NCBI RefSeq assembly: GCF_026212465.1
Contig: NC_080048.1
Coordinates: 29,795,493 to 29,859,492, forward strand
Reading direction: 5' to 3'
Length of the DNA stretch: 64,000 bases
DNA from: Amaranthus tricolor
Taxonomy: Eukaryota > Streptophyta > Magnoliopsida > Caryophyllales > Amaranthaceae
In this document: positions 43,584 to 53,927 of the stretch, piece after piece
Numbering within the stretch: the first letter of the stretch is position 1
Layout: the number at the start of each line of letters is the position of its first letter
Made by a program: the position numbers and the translations under genes
The notes under the pieces: generated by a model
The model's database searches: none
What the model was told of the DNA's origin: nothing
What the model saw: the letters and a program-made list of their open reading frames with translations, nothing else

Positions 43584-46500
43584 ATGACAAAAGATCGTTC
43601 TTGGATGTATGGAAGCATTGAATCGACGGAATTTATTGATGGCGTATTAGAATTTTGTAGTATTGCGGTTGAACATCAAGTTAGGACGGGGGGAGTTGGT
43701 TTTTATTGCCCATGTGTTAGTTGTGGCAATGTATCAAAGGTAGATAGTGTTGATATCCTTAGGGAGCACATACTTCGACGTGGGTTTAGGCCTCAATATC
43801 ATGTTTGGGTTTGGCATGGTGAGGAGGGAGTTTACAAAGAGAAAAGTATCGTTGAGGACGTCAATAATGTGGCCGATGTCAATGAGGATGTAGTAGATCA
43901 TGTTGATGGGTATGAGACAGATGAAGAGAATGTCGATGAGGATGTGGATCGTGTTGATGAGATGATGGAGGGAGTCGAGGATGAGTTAGGAAAACGTCCT
44001 CGTTTTTTTGACTTGTTGACAGAGGCTTCTCAAAAGCCTTTGTACCCTGGATGTACAAAGTTCACCAAACTAACAGTAGTGTTGATAATTTTCAACATTA
44101 AGTCAAAGTTCAATTGGAGTGACGCTAGTTTCACATTGTTATTAGAAGCGTTAGGTGAGATGCTTCTTGAGGGAAATGAACTTCCAAAGTTGACATATTA
44201 TGCAAAAAAAGCTCATGTGTCCTTTCGGCTTAGAGTACCAGAAGATTCATGCATGTCCGAATGATTGTGTGTTGTATCGGAATGAAAACGAGAACTTAGA
44301 AGAGTGTCCTAAGTGTGGGTTATCGCGCTACAAGCGTAAAGGGGCTCGGGATGCTAAAGGGCCCCTGGCTAAGGTGTTGTGGTATCTTCCAATAATACCT
44401 AGATTCAAGCGCTTGTTTTCTATAAAGAAAGATGCGTTAAATTTGAGGTGGCATGCAGATAGGGTGAAGAAAGGTCACTTGCTCACACATCCATCTGATT
44501 CTCCAGAGTGGTAGAGTATTGATAAGTTGCATAAGACTTTTGGGGAAAAGGTTCGTAATTTAAGGCTCGGACTGTGTACGGATGGAATGAACCCATTCGA
44601 CAATCTTAGTTCTCAACATAGTACTTGGCCGTTACTTTTAGTGATCTATAAATTGCCACGTTGGTTGTGTATGAAGCGTAAGTACATTATGCTTTTGCTT
44701 CTTATCTCGGGTCCTAAACAACCTGGCAATGACATAGATGTATATCTTGCACCTCTAGTTGAGGATTTGAGAAAGATGTGGGATGAAGGCGTTTCAGTGT
44801 TTAATGCATATGCTAACGAGGAGTTCACCTTGCGTGCAATGCTTTTATGCACCGTTAATGATTTTCCGGCATATGGCAACTTATCGGGGTATAAGAACAA
44901 AGGGAAAAAAGCATGCCCAATATGTATCGATGACATGGAATCCACGTGGATTCTTAAGTGCAAACACGTATTCATGCACCATTGAAAGTTCCTCCCACGA
45001 GACCACCAATATCGTAAGAAGAAAAAGTTGTTCAACGAGGAGGTTGAGGACCGTGTAGCTCGTCGACCGTTGACTGGTTATGAGGTTTATGAACAGGTTA
45101 AGAGAGTTGAGACTGTATTTGGTAAAACGGGGCAAGTGCAAGGGGGTGAAGACTGATTATGGAAAAAAGAATCAATCTTTTGGAAGCTTCCATATTGGAG
45201 AGATCTACAGGTTAGGCATTGTCTTGACGTTATGCATATAGAGAAAAATGTATGTGATGCCATACTCGGGACTCTCATGAACATTCCGGGTAAGACAAAG
45301 GATGTTAGGGCCGTGCGAGATTGGTTTGAATGTAAGGGTCTTCGTCTGGAGTTGTGGGCACATGTTAAGGTGAGTAAGAAAAGAAATAGAGCTGATGAAG
45401 TTGGTGGCAGTAAGAAGAAGATGACTAATGACAATGTTGATTTGCCTCCAGCTTGCTACACATTATCCAAAGCAGAGAAGCGGACATTTTGTGAGTGTTT
45501 GTATGGTATTAAGGTTCCGTCTGGGTACTCATCGAACATGAAGAGATTTGTGAGCCTAAATGGTGAGCTGAAGTTGGGAAGCATGAAATCTCACGATTCC
45601 CATGTAATGATGCAAGTGTTCTTACCAATTGCAATCCGTGGAATACTGCCAAAACATGTGAGATATGCTATTACCGAGCTATGTTCGTTCTTTAACACAA
45701 TTTGTAGTAAAGTTCTTGATCCCTTTAAACTTGATGCACTTCAACTCGACGTGATTGTAACTTTACGCAAGTTTGAGATGTATTTTCCACCTTCTTTCTT
45801 TGACATAATGGTTCATCTTATTGTCCATCTCGTTCGTGAGATCAAGCTTTTGGGTCCAGTTTTTTTAAGGTGATGTTATCCTTTTGAAAGACACATGGGT
45901 GTTTTACAAAACAAGGTGAGGAAACCAGCACAACCCGAGGGGAGTATGATTCAAGGCACTGTGAGCGATGAGATTGGTAACTTTATAGCCGAGTATTTGG
46001 CCATGGTAAAGCCTATTGGACTTCCCATCTCTAGACATGAAGGAAGGCTTGAGGGAAAAGAAACAATTGGCTCCAAATCGGTCACACCTCCTCGAGACAG
46101 CCTTCTACAAGCACACTTGTATGTGTTGCATCATATTCCAGAAGTTCATCCTTTTTTGAGTGAGCATTTTGATATATTGCGCGCAAAACATCCTTCTAAA
46201 GGGGATTGGGCATTGATGCAATTGCAAAACAAGACGTTTATTAATTGGTTTCATAATCTAATTATATGCGAAGAACTCAAGGGTGTATCCGAAATTGTTA
46301 AGTGGTTAGCTTTTGGTCCGCGTGATGATGTCAAAAAATATGAGGGTTACGATGTCAATGGCTTCACATTTTGGACTGAGGGTCAAGACAAGAAGTCATC
46401 TTATCTACAGAATAGTGGGGTTTCTATTTTGGCGTCATCTACATTTTACGAGTGCGAAGGATCAAGCACCGGTTGATGCTAAATTGGTATACTACGGGCG

Positions 46501-46893
46501 GGTACATGAAATATGGGAGCTTGACTACTCTACTTTCAATATTGGTCTTTTCAAATGTAAGTGGGTAGATAATAATCGACGATGCATAAAAATGACAACC
46601 CTTGTGGATTCACTCTTGTAGACTTAGCTCGTTTGCGTGATAGTGAGGAGCCATTCATACTAGCCATACAAGCCAAGCAAGTATTCTACATTGTAGACCC
46701 GTCTGATAAAAAATGGTCTATTGTTGTATCGGGAAAAAGAAGCATCCTTGGTATAGGTGATGTTGAGGATGAGGAAAAATATGAAGCTTTTGAAGACTCT
46801 GCTCCCTTTATCAATCCAAAATCATTGGATCAAGATGATGTAGATGTTAGTTATATGCATGTAGATCACACGAAAGGAATACATTTGAATTAA
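43584..46893 (+). pseudogene. CACTA TnpD-like transposase, broken
   Basis: MTKDRSWMYGSIESTEFIDG opens the transposase-associated domain (GGVGFYCPCVSCGN, HILRRGFRPQYHVW). The main TnpD domain follows in a second frame from about 44200: HACPNDCVLYRNENENLEEC, FKRLFSIKKDALNLRWHAD, LGLCTDGMNPFDNLS, then GYKNKGKKACPIC and DVMHIEKNVCDAILGTLMN. Then come DUF4218 (RDWFECKGLRLELW ... YPFERHMGVLQNKVRKPA) and DUF4216 (VYYGRVHEIWELDY, FKCKWVDNNRRC). Frame 1 carries stops at 44512, 44983, 45154 and 45874, and there are frameshifts near 44200-44264, 46440 and 46580. The protein would cut and rejoin CACTA ends in the nucleus; this copy cannot. Confidence 0.9.
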
Positions 46894-46924
46894 GTGATTC
46901 ACAAGGTATGAATTTAAAGCTTTT

Positions 46925-47015
46925 TAAAGTTTTTTTGGCACTTGGTTTGTTTTGCATGAAACTTTGCACAGAACACTATTTGTTATATATTATTGTGTTG
47001 AACGTATTAGATTTG
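46925..47015. repeat. Isolated, deleted unit of the 169-bp repeat
   Basis: TTTTTTTGGCACTTGGTTTG through ATATATTATTGTGTTGAA matches the unit at 48279-49047, lacking about 24 bp in the middle. It lies between the two transposon genes, about 1.3 kb before the array. Confidence 0.7.
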
Positions 47016-47097
47016 TAAATCATAGTCGAATTCTTAATATTACTTAGCTTATGTCCTAATATATTTCTATTCATACTCTTTCAGGTACCGATATACA

Positions 47098-48166
47098 ATG
47101 CACCTATTCAGAGACGAAATTGTCCCCGAGATTGAGACCTCGGATAATGAGCATCGTAGTTACGACAGTGAAGAGGGCCAAATTATGAGGTACGAGCGTA
47201 TGGCTGAAGACGCTCCACCAATTGACAATGATTTTGAGACTGAAGACGCTCCACCAATGGATGCTCCCACTACCAGTAAGAAAAGAAAAGGGCGAGGTCC
47301 TACGAAAAACGTCAAAGTCACAGAACCCATGCATTTGGAATACAATGTATTGGGTTAACCCTGCGGAAAAAGGCGTAGGCAATATGAAAAACAAGTGGGC
47401 CTATGTATCCGCAAGATTTCCATATTGCACGCATGAAACGAGGTTATAGAGGGTCTGAAGAACTCTCTATGGAATGATACTATGGTAAGCAACTTTACTA
47501 TTTTTACTCATTTAGTTTCATTTTAAAATTAATTTAATTGACAGTAATAAATATAACTTTTCCACATCGAGAGCGATAAGGACAAGAAGAATGTGTTTCT
47601 TTCAGCTGTTGCTGAAAGATTCAGAGATTTCCCAAGCTAGTAACTGGCTGGATTACGAAGAGCCGTGCCCGTACGACCAAAAAGGTCAAAACGGGAAACG
47701 AAGGTGGAGAGCAAGCACCTTCGAAGATGCCCTACAAAATATGGGGTCACATATCGAAGAGGGATTGGGAGGCCTTTGTTGCCAAAACAACAACGACCAT
47801 AGAAGTTGTAAGTATTTCATATTATATTATAGTTTTTGATTTGAATTTACTTTTTTTGCTTCAGTCATTAAGCAAATACATGACATTCGATTTCTATTGA
47901 TTAATTAGGAAAAGCGTGGTAAAGCTTCTGATTCTGCAAGCAAAAGGAAGTTTTACCATCGCTTGGGCCAGAAAACGTACGATGAGATCCGAAAAGAGTG
48001 GGTGGATGCGGGTTTATACCCCAATCAAAGTTCATCCACGCCCTCATCTACGACTACCTCCGCATCTATGAATACTCCTGTAGGAGATCGGGTGCGTGAT
48101 TGGTATTGCGGGCTTCATTCCCGAGATGCAAGTGGAAAATTTACCATTAATGATTAGGGAACGAAG
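47098..48166 (+). pseudogene. Second CACTA gene, Transposase_24 (Ptta/En/Spm)-like, broken
   Basis: MHLFRDEIVPEIETSDNEHR starts an acidic N-terminus (two AEDAPP/TEDAPP units) followed by KKRKGRGPTKNVKVTEP. Further pieces in other frames read NKWAYVSARF, NVFLSAVAERFRDFP, RRWRASTFEDALQNMGSHI, FYHRLGQKTYDEIRKEWVDA and DWYCGLHSRDASGKF. The KTYDEIRKEWVDAG segment is typical of the plant Transposase_24 family, the TnpA-like DNA-binding partner in these elements. Introns (47465-47575 and 47815-47910) and frameshifts divide it. Assignment is less certain than for TnpD. Confidence 0.65.
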
Positions 48167-48278
48167 AAGGTTGTTGATGCTGTGGTGAGTTTTGAAATTA
48201 TTAAGTATATTCTTGTTTTGTTTTGTATTCTTTGGCTTTGATTTACTTATACTAATTGCTATATATGTCACTTACCAT

Positions 48279-49047
48279 TGTGTTGAAGTGGTTAGAATTG
48301 AAAATCATTGTCATATAGTAGAAATTAGGTGTTAAGTTGCGATTTTATGCGTTTTTAATCGTTTTTGGCACTTTTGCGCATAAAGTAGCTCAAACTTGGT
48401 TTGTTTTGCACAAAACTTGACACACAACACTATTTGGTATATATTATTGTGTTGAAGTGGTTAGAATTGAAAATCATTGTCATATGGTAGAAATTAGGTG
48501 TTAAGTTGCGATTTTAAGGGTTTTTAACCGTTTTTGGCACTTTTGCGCATAAAGTAGCTCAAACATGGTATGTTTTGCACGAAACTTGGCACACAACACT
48601 CTTTGGTATATATTATTGTGTTGAAGTGGTTAGAATTGAAAATCATTGTCGTATTCTAGAAATTACGTGTTAAGTTGCGATTTTATGCGTTTTTAAGCGT
48701 TTTTGGCACTTTTGCACATAAAGTAGCTCAAACTTGGTTTGATTTGCACGAAACATGGCATACAACATTATTTGGTATATATTATTGTGTTGAAGTGGTT
48801 AGAATCTAAAATCATTGTCATATGGTAGAATTTAGGCGTTAAGTTGCGATTTTATGCGTTTTTAAGCGTTTTTGGCACTTTTGCGCATAAAGTAGCTCAA
48901 ACATGGTTTGTTTTGTGTGAAACTTGCCACACAACACTATTTGGGCTATATTATTGCGTTGAAGTGGTTAGAATTGAAAATTATAGTCGTATACTAGAAA
49001 TTACGTATTAAGTTGCGATTTTATGCGTTTTTATGCTTCTTTGGCAC
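48279..49047. repeat. 169-bp tandem repeat, about 4.5 units
   Basis: The anchor TGTGTTGAAGTGGTTAGAAT occurs at 48279, 48448, 48617 and 48786, and as TGCGTTGAAG at 48955, exactly 169 bp apart each time. Units differ by scattered substitutions and no net length change. Each contains GTTAAGTTGCGATTTTA, TTTTTGGCACTTTTG and CATAAAGTAGCTCAAAC. The array lies between the Transposase_24-like gene and the Ulp1 exon, presumably in an intron or spacer. Confidence 0.95.
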
Positions 49048-49067
49048 TAACATCTATTTTCTCTTAG

Positions 49068-49360
49068 TGCTTTCGACAACCTTCTAATTCCGTTGATTGC
49101 GGCTACTACATTCTCAAATACATGAACGATATCTTAAAATCCGTGAAGGAGGTTTGAGTCGAAAACATAGATGCCGTAAGTATATGTTAAGTTCTTAAAT
49201 TATTACTATTGGTAAAATCTAATGTTTATTAATCTTTTAATTTTATATTATATTATAGGTTTTATACGACATTCCGAGGGAAACATGCCCTCTGAGAAGT
49301 AGAGAGATGCGCGAATTAAAAGAAAAGATTACCGCGTATCTTGCTAATTTTTGTCCTTGA
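49068..49360 (+). pseudogene. Ulp1-like cysteine protease (peptidase C48) C-terminal remnant
   Basis: Exon 49068-49151 reads CFRQPSNSVDCGYYILKYMN, carrying the Gln and Cys of the Ulp1/SENP active site (Q...S.DCG). It follows a CTCTTAG acceptor and ends at a GT donor. A second piece, 49259-49360, reads VLYDIPRETCPLRSREMREL to a TGA. Ulp1 proteases cleave SUMO from proteins; Ulp1-like domains are often carried by plant MULE and CACTA transposons. The catalytic His and Asp upstream are not seen, being replaced by the tandem array, so only the tail remains. Confidence 0.65.
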
Positions 49361-49605
49361 TAAATTGTAATTAGTATAGATTTTTTAGGACTTTAATGTA
49401 TATTATTATATATATATGTACGTACATAATATTATATTATATATACGATCGAGAGTTTTTTATTACAAAGAGATTATTGGTGATTATTTGTGATTATCAT
49501 TGGATTATTATTAGATTAATCATTGTTATTACATTGTACATTATTATTGGATTATTATTAGTATAAAACGAAAAAAGAAAAAAAAATAGCTATTTTAGTG
49601 GTCAG

Positions 49606-49800
49606 CCCCCAAAACCGCAGCAAATAATGGCACTTATTTGCTACGGTTTTGGGGGCTGACCGCAGCAAATAAAGCCTTTTTTTGCTGCGGTTTTAAACCG
49701 CAGCATTTAAAATAGGCCATTTGCTGCTATCACTATTGCTTGGGGCCAAAACCGCACCAAATAATGGCCAAAAAACCGCGGCAAATGAGGTTTTTTCCAC
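49606..49800. repeat. CACTA 3' subterminal repeats
   Basis: Five or more copies of ACCGCAGCAAAT/TTTGCTGCGGTTTT in both orientations (49611-49790), matching the words at the 5' end. They support 49805 as the element end. Confidence 0.8.
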
Positions 49801-49813
49801 TAGTGAAAGTCAA

Positions 49814-50336
49814 TGTTGAAATATAGTGACTCGAGCAAGTCATTAAATGGGATGAAGATTTGGGAAATGGAAAACACAGGTCGCCAGGCAGAAGGTTGTG
49901 CGCGGGCCGCAGAGTTTTACGCGCGGTGCGGAGCACTGCGATTTTTGCGGGAAGTTAGTTTTGGCACGTGTTTGGCCGGTTACTCTTAGTTTTTAATGGT
50001 TTCTTTTGCATTTTCATAACCCTAATTTCTTTTTATTATGAGGTATACTATATAAAGGTTCCATGTAATTAGAATTAGAGCATAAGATACAATGCAAAAC
50101 ACAAAGTGAGGAAAACTAAGAGAGAAAAAGCTTAGAGAGCCATTGTTGTGGTTTCTCGTGTTCATCTTGTAATATCCCGGTTTATAGTGAAAAGTTTATT
50201 CTCAGTGCTGGTGGATGTAGCTATCACGTTGATAGTAAACCACGTTAATTTCTCGGTGTGATTTTCCTTATTGTTTGTTTGAATCTTTATTGCTTTCATT
50301 ATTGTTTTCGATCTATGCTTTCGCTGTCGCACAACA
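49814..50336 (+). repeat. 5' LTR of the second copia element
   Basis: TGTTGAAATATAG...CGCACAACA. It has a TATA box CTATATAAAGG at 50049-50059, placing the likely transcript start near 50085. Confidence 0.92.
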
Positions 50337-50388
50337 ATTGGCATCAAGAGCTCTAGTTTAATCCTAGGAAGAGTTTTTAAAGGAAACA

Positions 50389-51843
50389 ATGGTTGGAGAT
50401 TCTACAATGAGGATTGAGAAATTTAATGGAAAGAATAGCTTTGGGCCATGGCAGATTAAGATGAAGGCGTTATTAAAGCAGTAGTAGATTTGGCGTCCGT
50501 TGATCCCAAAGAGTGCGGCATCTACGTCGGGATCTGGAGACGGATGGACTGATGAACAGTTAGTATTGATGGAAGAGAAGGCTCATTCTACCATCTTACT
50601 AAGTCTTGATGATCATATCATCACGGAAGTTGCTGATCAGTAGACAGCCGCAGAATTATGGTTAAAATTGGAGTCACTGTACATGACAAAATCTTTAACC
50701 AACAAATTGCTACTGAAACAACGGTTGTTTAGCCTCAGGATGCAGTCAGGTACGCCATTAAGGGATCATCTAGAAAATCTTAATTCTATTTTACAAGATT
50801 TGCGTAATTTAGAAGTTAAGATAGATGATGAGGATGCAGCGTTAATATTGTTTGTTTCTCTACCGAATAGTTATGAGAACTTTGTGGAGTCTTTTGTGGT
50901 TGGCAAAGACTCGTTGACCTTAGGAGAAGTAAAGGCAGCACTTTATACTAGGGAGTTGCGTCAAAAGGCGACAGGTGATAATGAGAATTATGGCAGTGGG
51001 TTAGTTGTTTGGTCGGGTAGAAATTCTAGAAAGAAAAAGGGGTCTAACAATAGTAACGGTGCTAGGTCGGATACTTGTAATAGTAGAGATGGGTCTGGCA
51101 ACACTAAGACCATAATATGTTATCACTATCAGGAACTAGGAAATTTTAGGCCTAAATGTTCAGAATTAAAGACTAAATCTCAGGCCACAGTAGTCAAAAG
51201 TAAATAGAAGAAGAGCTATGATTTAGAGGAAGATTTAGCATTGATTAGTTTTGTTGAGTCTGGTGATTTGGTTGATAGCTGGATTCTTGATTCTGGTAGT
51301 TCATTTCATATGAGTCCTCATCGGAATTGGTTTGATACTTATGAGTCTTGTTTCGGGGCTTCAGTTACGATTGCTAATGGTGCTCTATGTGAAGTAATAG
51401 GTATTGGTTCCATGAGACTTCGGACTAGTGATTGGAGAAGGGTTACTTTGACTAAGGTTAGGCATGTTTCTGCATTGGAGAAGAACTTGATATCGCTTGG
51501 GACCTTAGATGATTTGGGGCTCAAGGGTGAGTTTAGCAATGGGGAAGTGATTGTCTTTAAGGGTTCGGTTTTGATAATTAAGGGTGTTAAGGTGAAATCC
51601 CTGTATGTCTTTCAGGGTGTTACACTGCTTAGTTCTGCTGTTAGTGCTTCTACTTGTCAGCAGGAGATGACGATTTATTATAGGCATGGTAATATGGGTG
51701 AAAGTAGAGGGCTGGAATTGTCCATTGAGAATCGTCTTACATGTGTCAAGGATGCCTACCTTGAGGAAGACAAACATTGGGTGTTTGGGTTTAAACACGG
51801 GTGTGAGCTTAGCATTGAAGCTCATGATCACTTGTATGGTTAG
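50389..51843 (+). pseudogene. Copia gag-protease, four in-frame stops
   Basis: ATG 50389 opens MVGDSTMRIEKFNGKNSFGP, then WQIKMKALLKQ. The gag fold continues with LWLKLESLYMTKSLTNKLLL, HLENLNSILQDLRNLEV and SLPNSYENFVESF. The zinc knuckle CYHYQELGNFRPKC has lost a Cys and the His. Protease follows: SWILDSGSSFHMSPHRNWF, then VRHVSALEKNLISLGTLDDL. One frame is kept to 51843, but TAG codons occur at 50482, 50485, 50641 and 51205 before the final TAG. It is non-functional. Confidence 0.88.
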
Positions 51844-53100
51844 TTGGCTACATTTGGATAGTTCGTTTTGTGGATTTGTTATGTCCTGTGTTTTAGGTTT
51901 TGTGCGGCATCACACCTATGAGATAATACCATTGCAGAACGGTGTTACAGGAATAGCAAATTGGACCTTATTAGGGAGAGTCTTATGCATGCTCTCTGGT
52001 ACTTGGTTGTTGAGTAGATACTGGATTAGTTTGTTCGATCGGGGTTTACACATGGAATTAGAGGTGACCAGTATGTGTGTAATTTGGCTCAGTAGGGTAT
52101 CGTGTTATCTCATATTTGGAGTCTTGATAGGGCTTTGGTGTGTTGTTGTGTATTTTGCAGCAACTGGTTATGGTGATAGTGGTACCGAGTTTGAGGTGGA
52201 GTATGAGGTTAACTCCTCATCCATTTCTGTTCGACCCCAGATTGATGGTGTTGATGCTACCCCAGGTATCTCTCTGACTATGATTTCTGGTGCTATCTCT
52301 ATCTTTATGGATATTTTAAAAGAGTCAGTACAGGGAACATTCCGCCGATCTAAAGGATTTCAAAAATATATATTTGTTATCGAGAAGTTTAATAGGTTGG
52401 CTGTAGGGAGTGTTGTTTTGGTTGCTATAAGTGTGGTAGGTTATGCATTAAACCTTGTGGGATTGGCAAGGTTGGTAGCCATTTTTGTGGAGTCACTTGG
52501 ACCTCCAACTTATGAGCACGTAGTAGAGTATAGTAAGCGGGCGCAGTGGCTTGCTATGACTTTACCTATGAGCAGAGTGTGGGAACTGTTGTATAGACTT
52601 GTAGTGTTACTTAGCTCAATTACATCACCTCATTTTGCGGCTAAGTCGGTCTACATGTCTAGAGTTATGGTTCGGTGTTTGAAGTATGCTGTGATGTGTA
52701 CTTGTTTTGCGCATGCTAGAAGTGTCATTTGCAGGTTTGTGACCCAACCTGGGTGGGGGCACTGGCAGGTAGAGATTTGTTCTCTCTACGGTTTGCTTGG
52801 ATTAGCTGTTGTGTTTCTTATGTACGGGAATGATGTTAAGTGCTTTGTTACATCGATTGAAGCTTGGGTTGTGTTCGCTGAGTTTGATTGTGTTATGATC
52901 TCGGTGATGGTTCTTTGTGATCAACCTTAGTTAGCTTTTGTGTACTATGATTGTTTGTTCAGCAATCAAGTACTTGATGTTCGGGAAAAGCATGGTATGG
53001 TCAGATTACATTCGGAATACATGTACATGAAGATAGAGGTAAAGAAGGTAGGATGGTCTCACAGTCCTAGTAGATTCTTTACTATGTAGGATTCATTAGC
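51686..53100 (+). pseudogene. Decayed copia pol (integrase-RT-RNase H pieces)
   Basis: The frame 51686-52930 stays open for 414 codons and at first sight looks like a hydrophobic protein, but it holds eroded copia blocks. VRHHTYEIIPLQNGVTGIAN corresponds to the integrase RHHTxxxTPQQNGVAERxN motif. VGYALNLVGLARL...PPTYEHVVEYSKRAQWL corresponds to the start of RT. VRCLKYAVMCTCFAHARSVI and VTQPGWGHWQ correspond to the RT-RNase H border. After 52930 a different frame has NQVLDVREKHGMVRLHSEY, matching the RNase H NQVxHxRTKHIDVRxHF block. The RT catalytic core is missing. No function remains. Confidence 0.75.
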
Positions 53101-53425
53101 ATAGGCCCTTAAGGGTGGTTTAAGGGAGCTCACATGTGGAGGTGTGCACAACCTCAAGGTGGAGCTTGCCTCGTGGATTTGTGATGCAGATGGAGCATTA
53201 TGAGTGAACTTGTGATGCTAGTTGAGCGTTATGAGTTATTATACTTGGAAACGAGTATGTGATGGGTCTTAGTTGAAGACTTATCGGGATGGGTCTTGGT
53301 TGGAGACTTGTTGGGATGTATGGCTTATGCTTGAGCTTTGCATCGGGTTTGGCTTGAGAATGGTTTTGCTTCTCTATGGTTTGATGAGGTAGTGGTTGAC
53401 TACGTGTTCTCGTCAAGGTGGAGAT

Positions 53426-53927
53426 TGTTGAAATATAGTGACTCGAACAAGTCATTATATGGGATGAAGATTTGGGAAATGGATAACGCAGGTCGCCAGG
53501 CAGAAGGTTGTGCGCAGGGCGCGGAGCGCTGCAATTTTGCGGGAAGTTAGTTTTGGCACGTTTTTGGCCGATTACTCTTAATTTTTGACGGTTTCTTTTG
53601 CATTTTCTTAACCCTAATTTCTTTTTATTATGAGGTATACTATATAAAGGCCCCATGTAATTAGAATTAGAGCATATGATGCAATGCAAAACACAAAGTG
53701 AGGAAAACTAAGAGAGAAAAAGCTTGGAGAGCCATTGTTGTGGTTCTCGTGTTCATCTTGTAATCTCCCGGTTTATAGTGAAAAGTTTATTCTCGGTGCC
53801 GGTGGATGTAGCTATCATGTTGATAGTGAACCACGTTAATTTCTTGGTGTGATTTTCCTTATTGTTTGTTTGAATCTTTATTGCTTTCATTATTTTTTTC
53901 GATCTATGCTTCCGCTGTCGCACAACA
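53426..53927 (+). repeat. 3' LTR of the second copia element
   Basis: 502 bp, same ends as the 5' LTR, with a deletion in the GC-rich CGCGGGCCGC-type segment relative to the other copy. Confidence 0.92.

Larger units (their letters stand above)
42292..49805 (+). mobile_element. CACTA (En/Spm) transposon with decayed TnpD, Transposase_24-like and Ulp1 genes
   Basis: The ends are CACTAATGAAAAAAACGT and, as reverse complement of the right end, CACTAGTGGAAAAAACCT. The 3-bp duplication AAA is exact (42289-42291 and 49806-49808). Both ends carry many copies of GCTGCGGTTT and its complement. In order inside: leader (42570-43583), TnpD-like transposase, second transposon gene, 169-bp tandem array, Ulp1 remnant. 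At 7.5 kb it has the size and gene order of an autonomous CACTA, but the coding parts are broken. A copia element has inserted just 8 bp past its right end. Confidence 0.92.
49814..53927 (+). mobile_element. Second Ty1-copia LTR retrotransposon, complete ends, decayed interior
   Basis: LTRs at 49814-50336 (523 bp) and 53426-53927 (502 bp) share most of their sequence but differ by indels and many substitutions. The 5-bp duplication GTCAA is exact (49809-49813 and 53928-53932). A primer site TGGCATCAAGAGC follows the 5' LTR at 50339-50351, one step from the usual initiator-Met form, and the purine tract AAGGTGGAGAT precedes the 3' LTR. Gag, protease and fragments of integrase, RT and RNase H are in order, but much of integrase and RT is deleted (4.1 kb in all). 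Confidence 0.93.

Noticed and set aside
48279..49047. CRISPR-like array
   Set aside because: The repeated unit is 169 bp throughout with no unique spacers; it is an ordinary tandem repeat in a plant transposon.
51686..52930. A 414-residue multi-pass membrane protein
   Set aside because: Integrase and RT motifs of copia can still be traced in this frame and it lies between matching LTRs.
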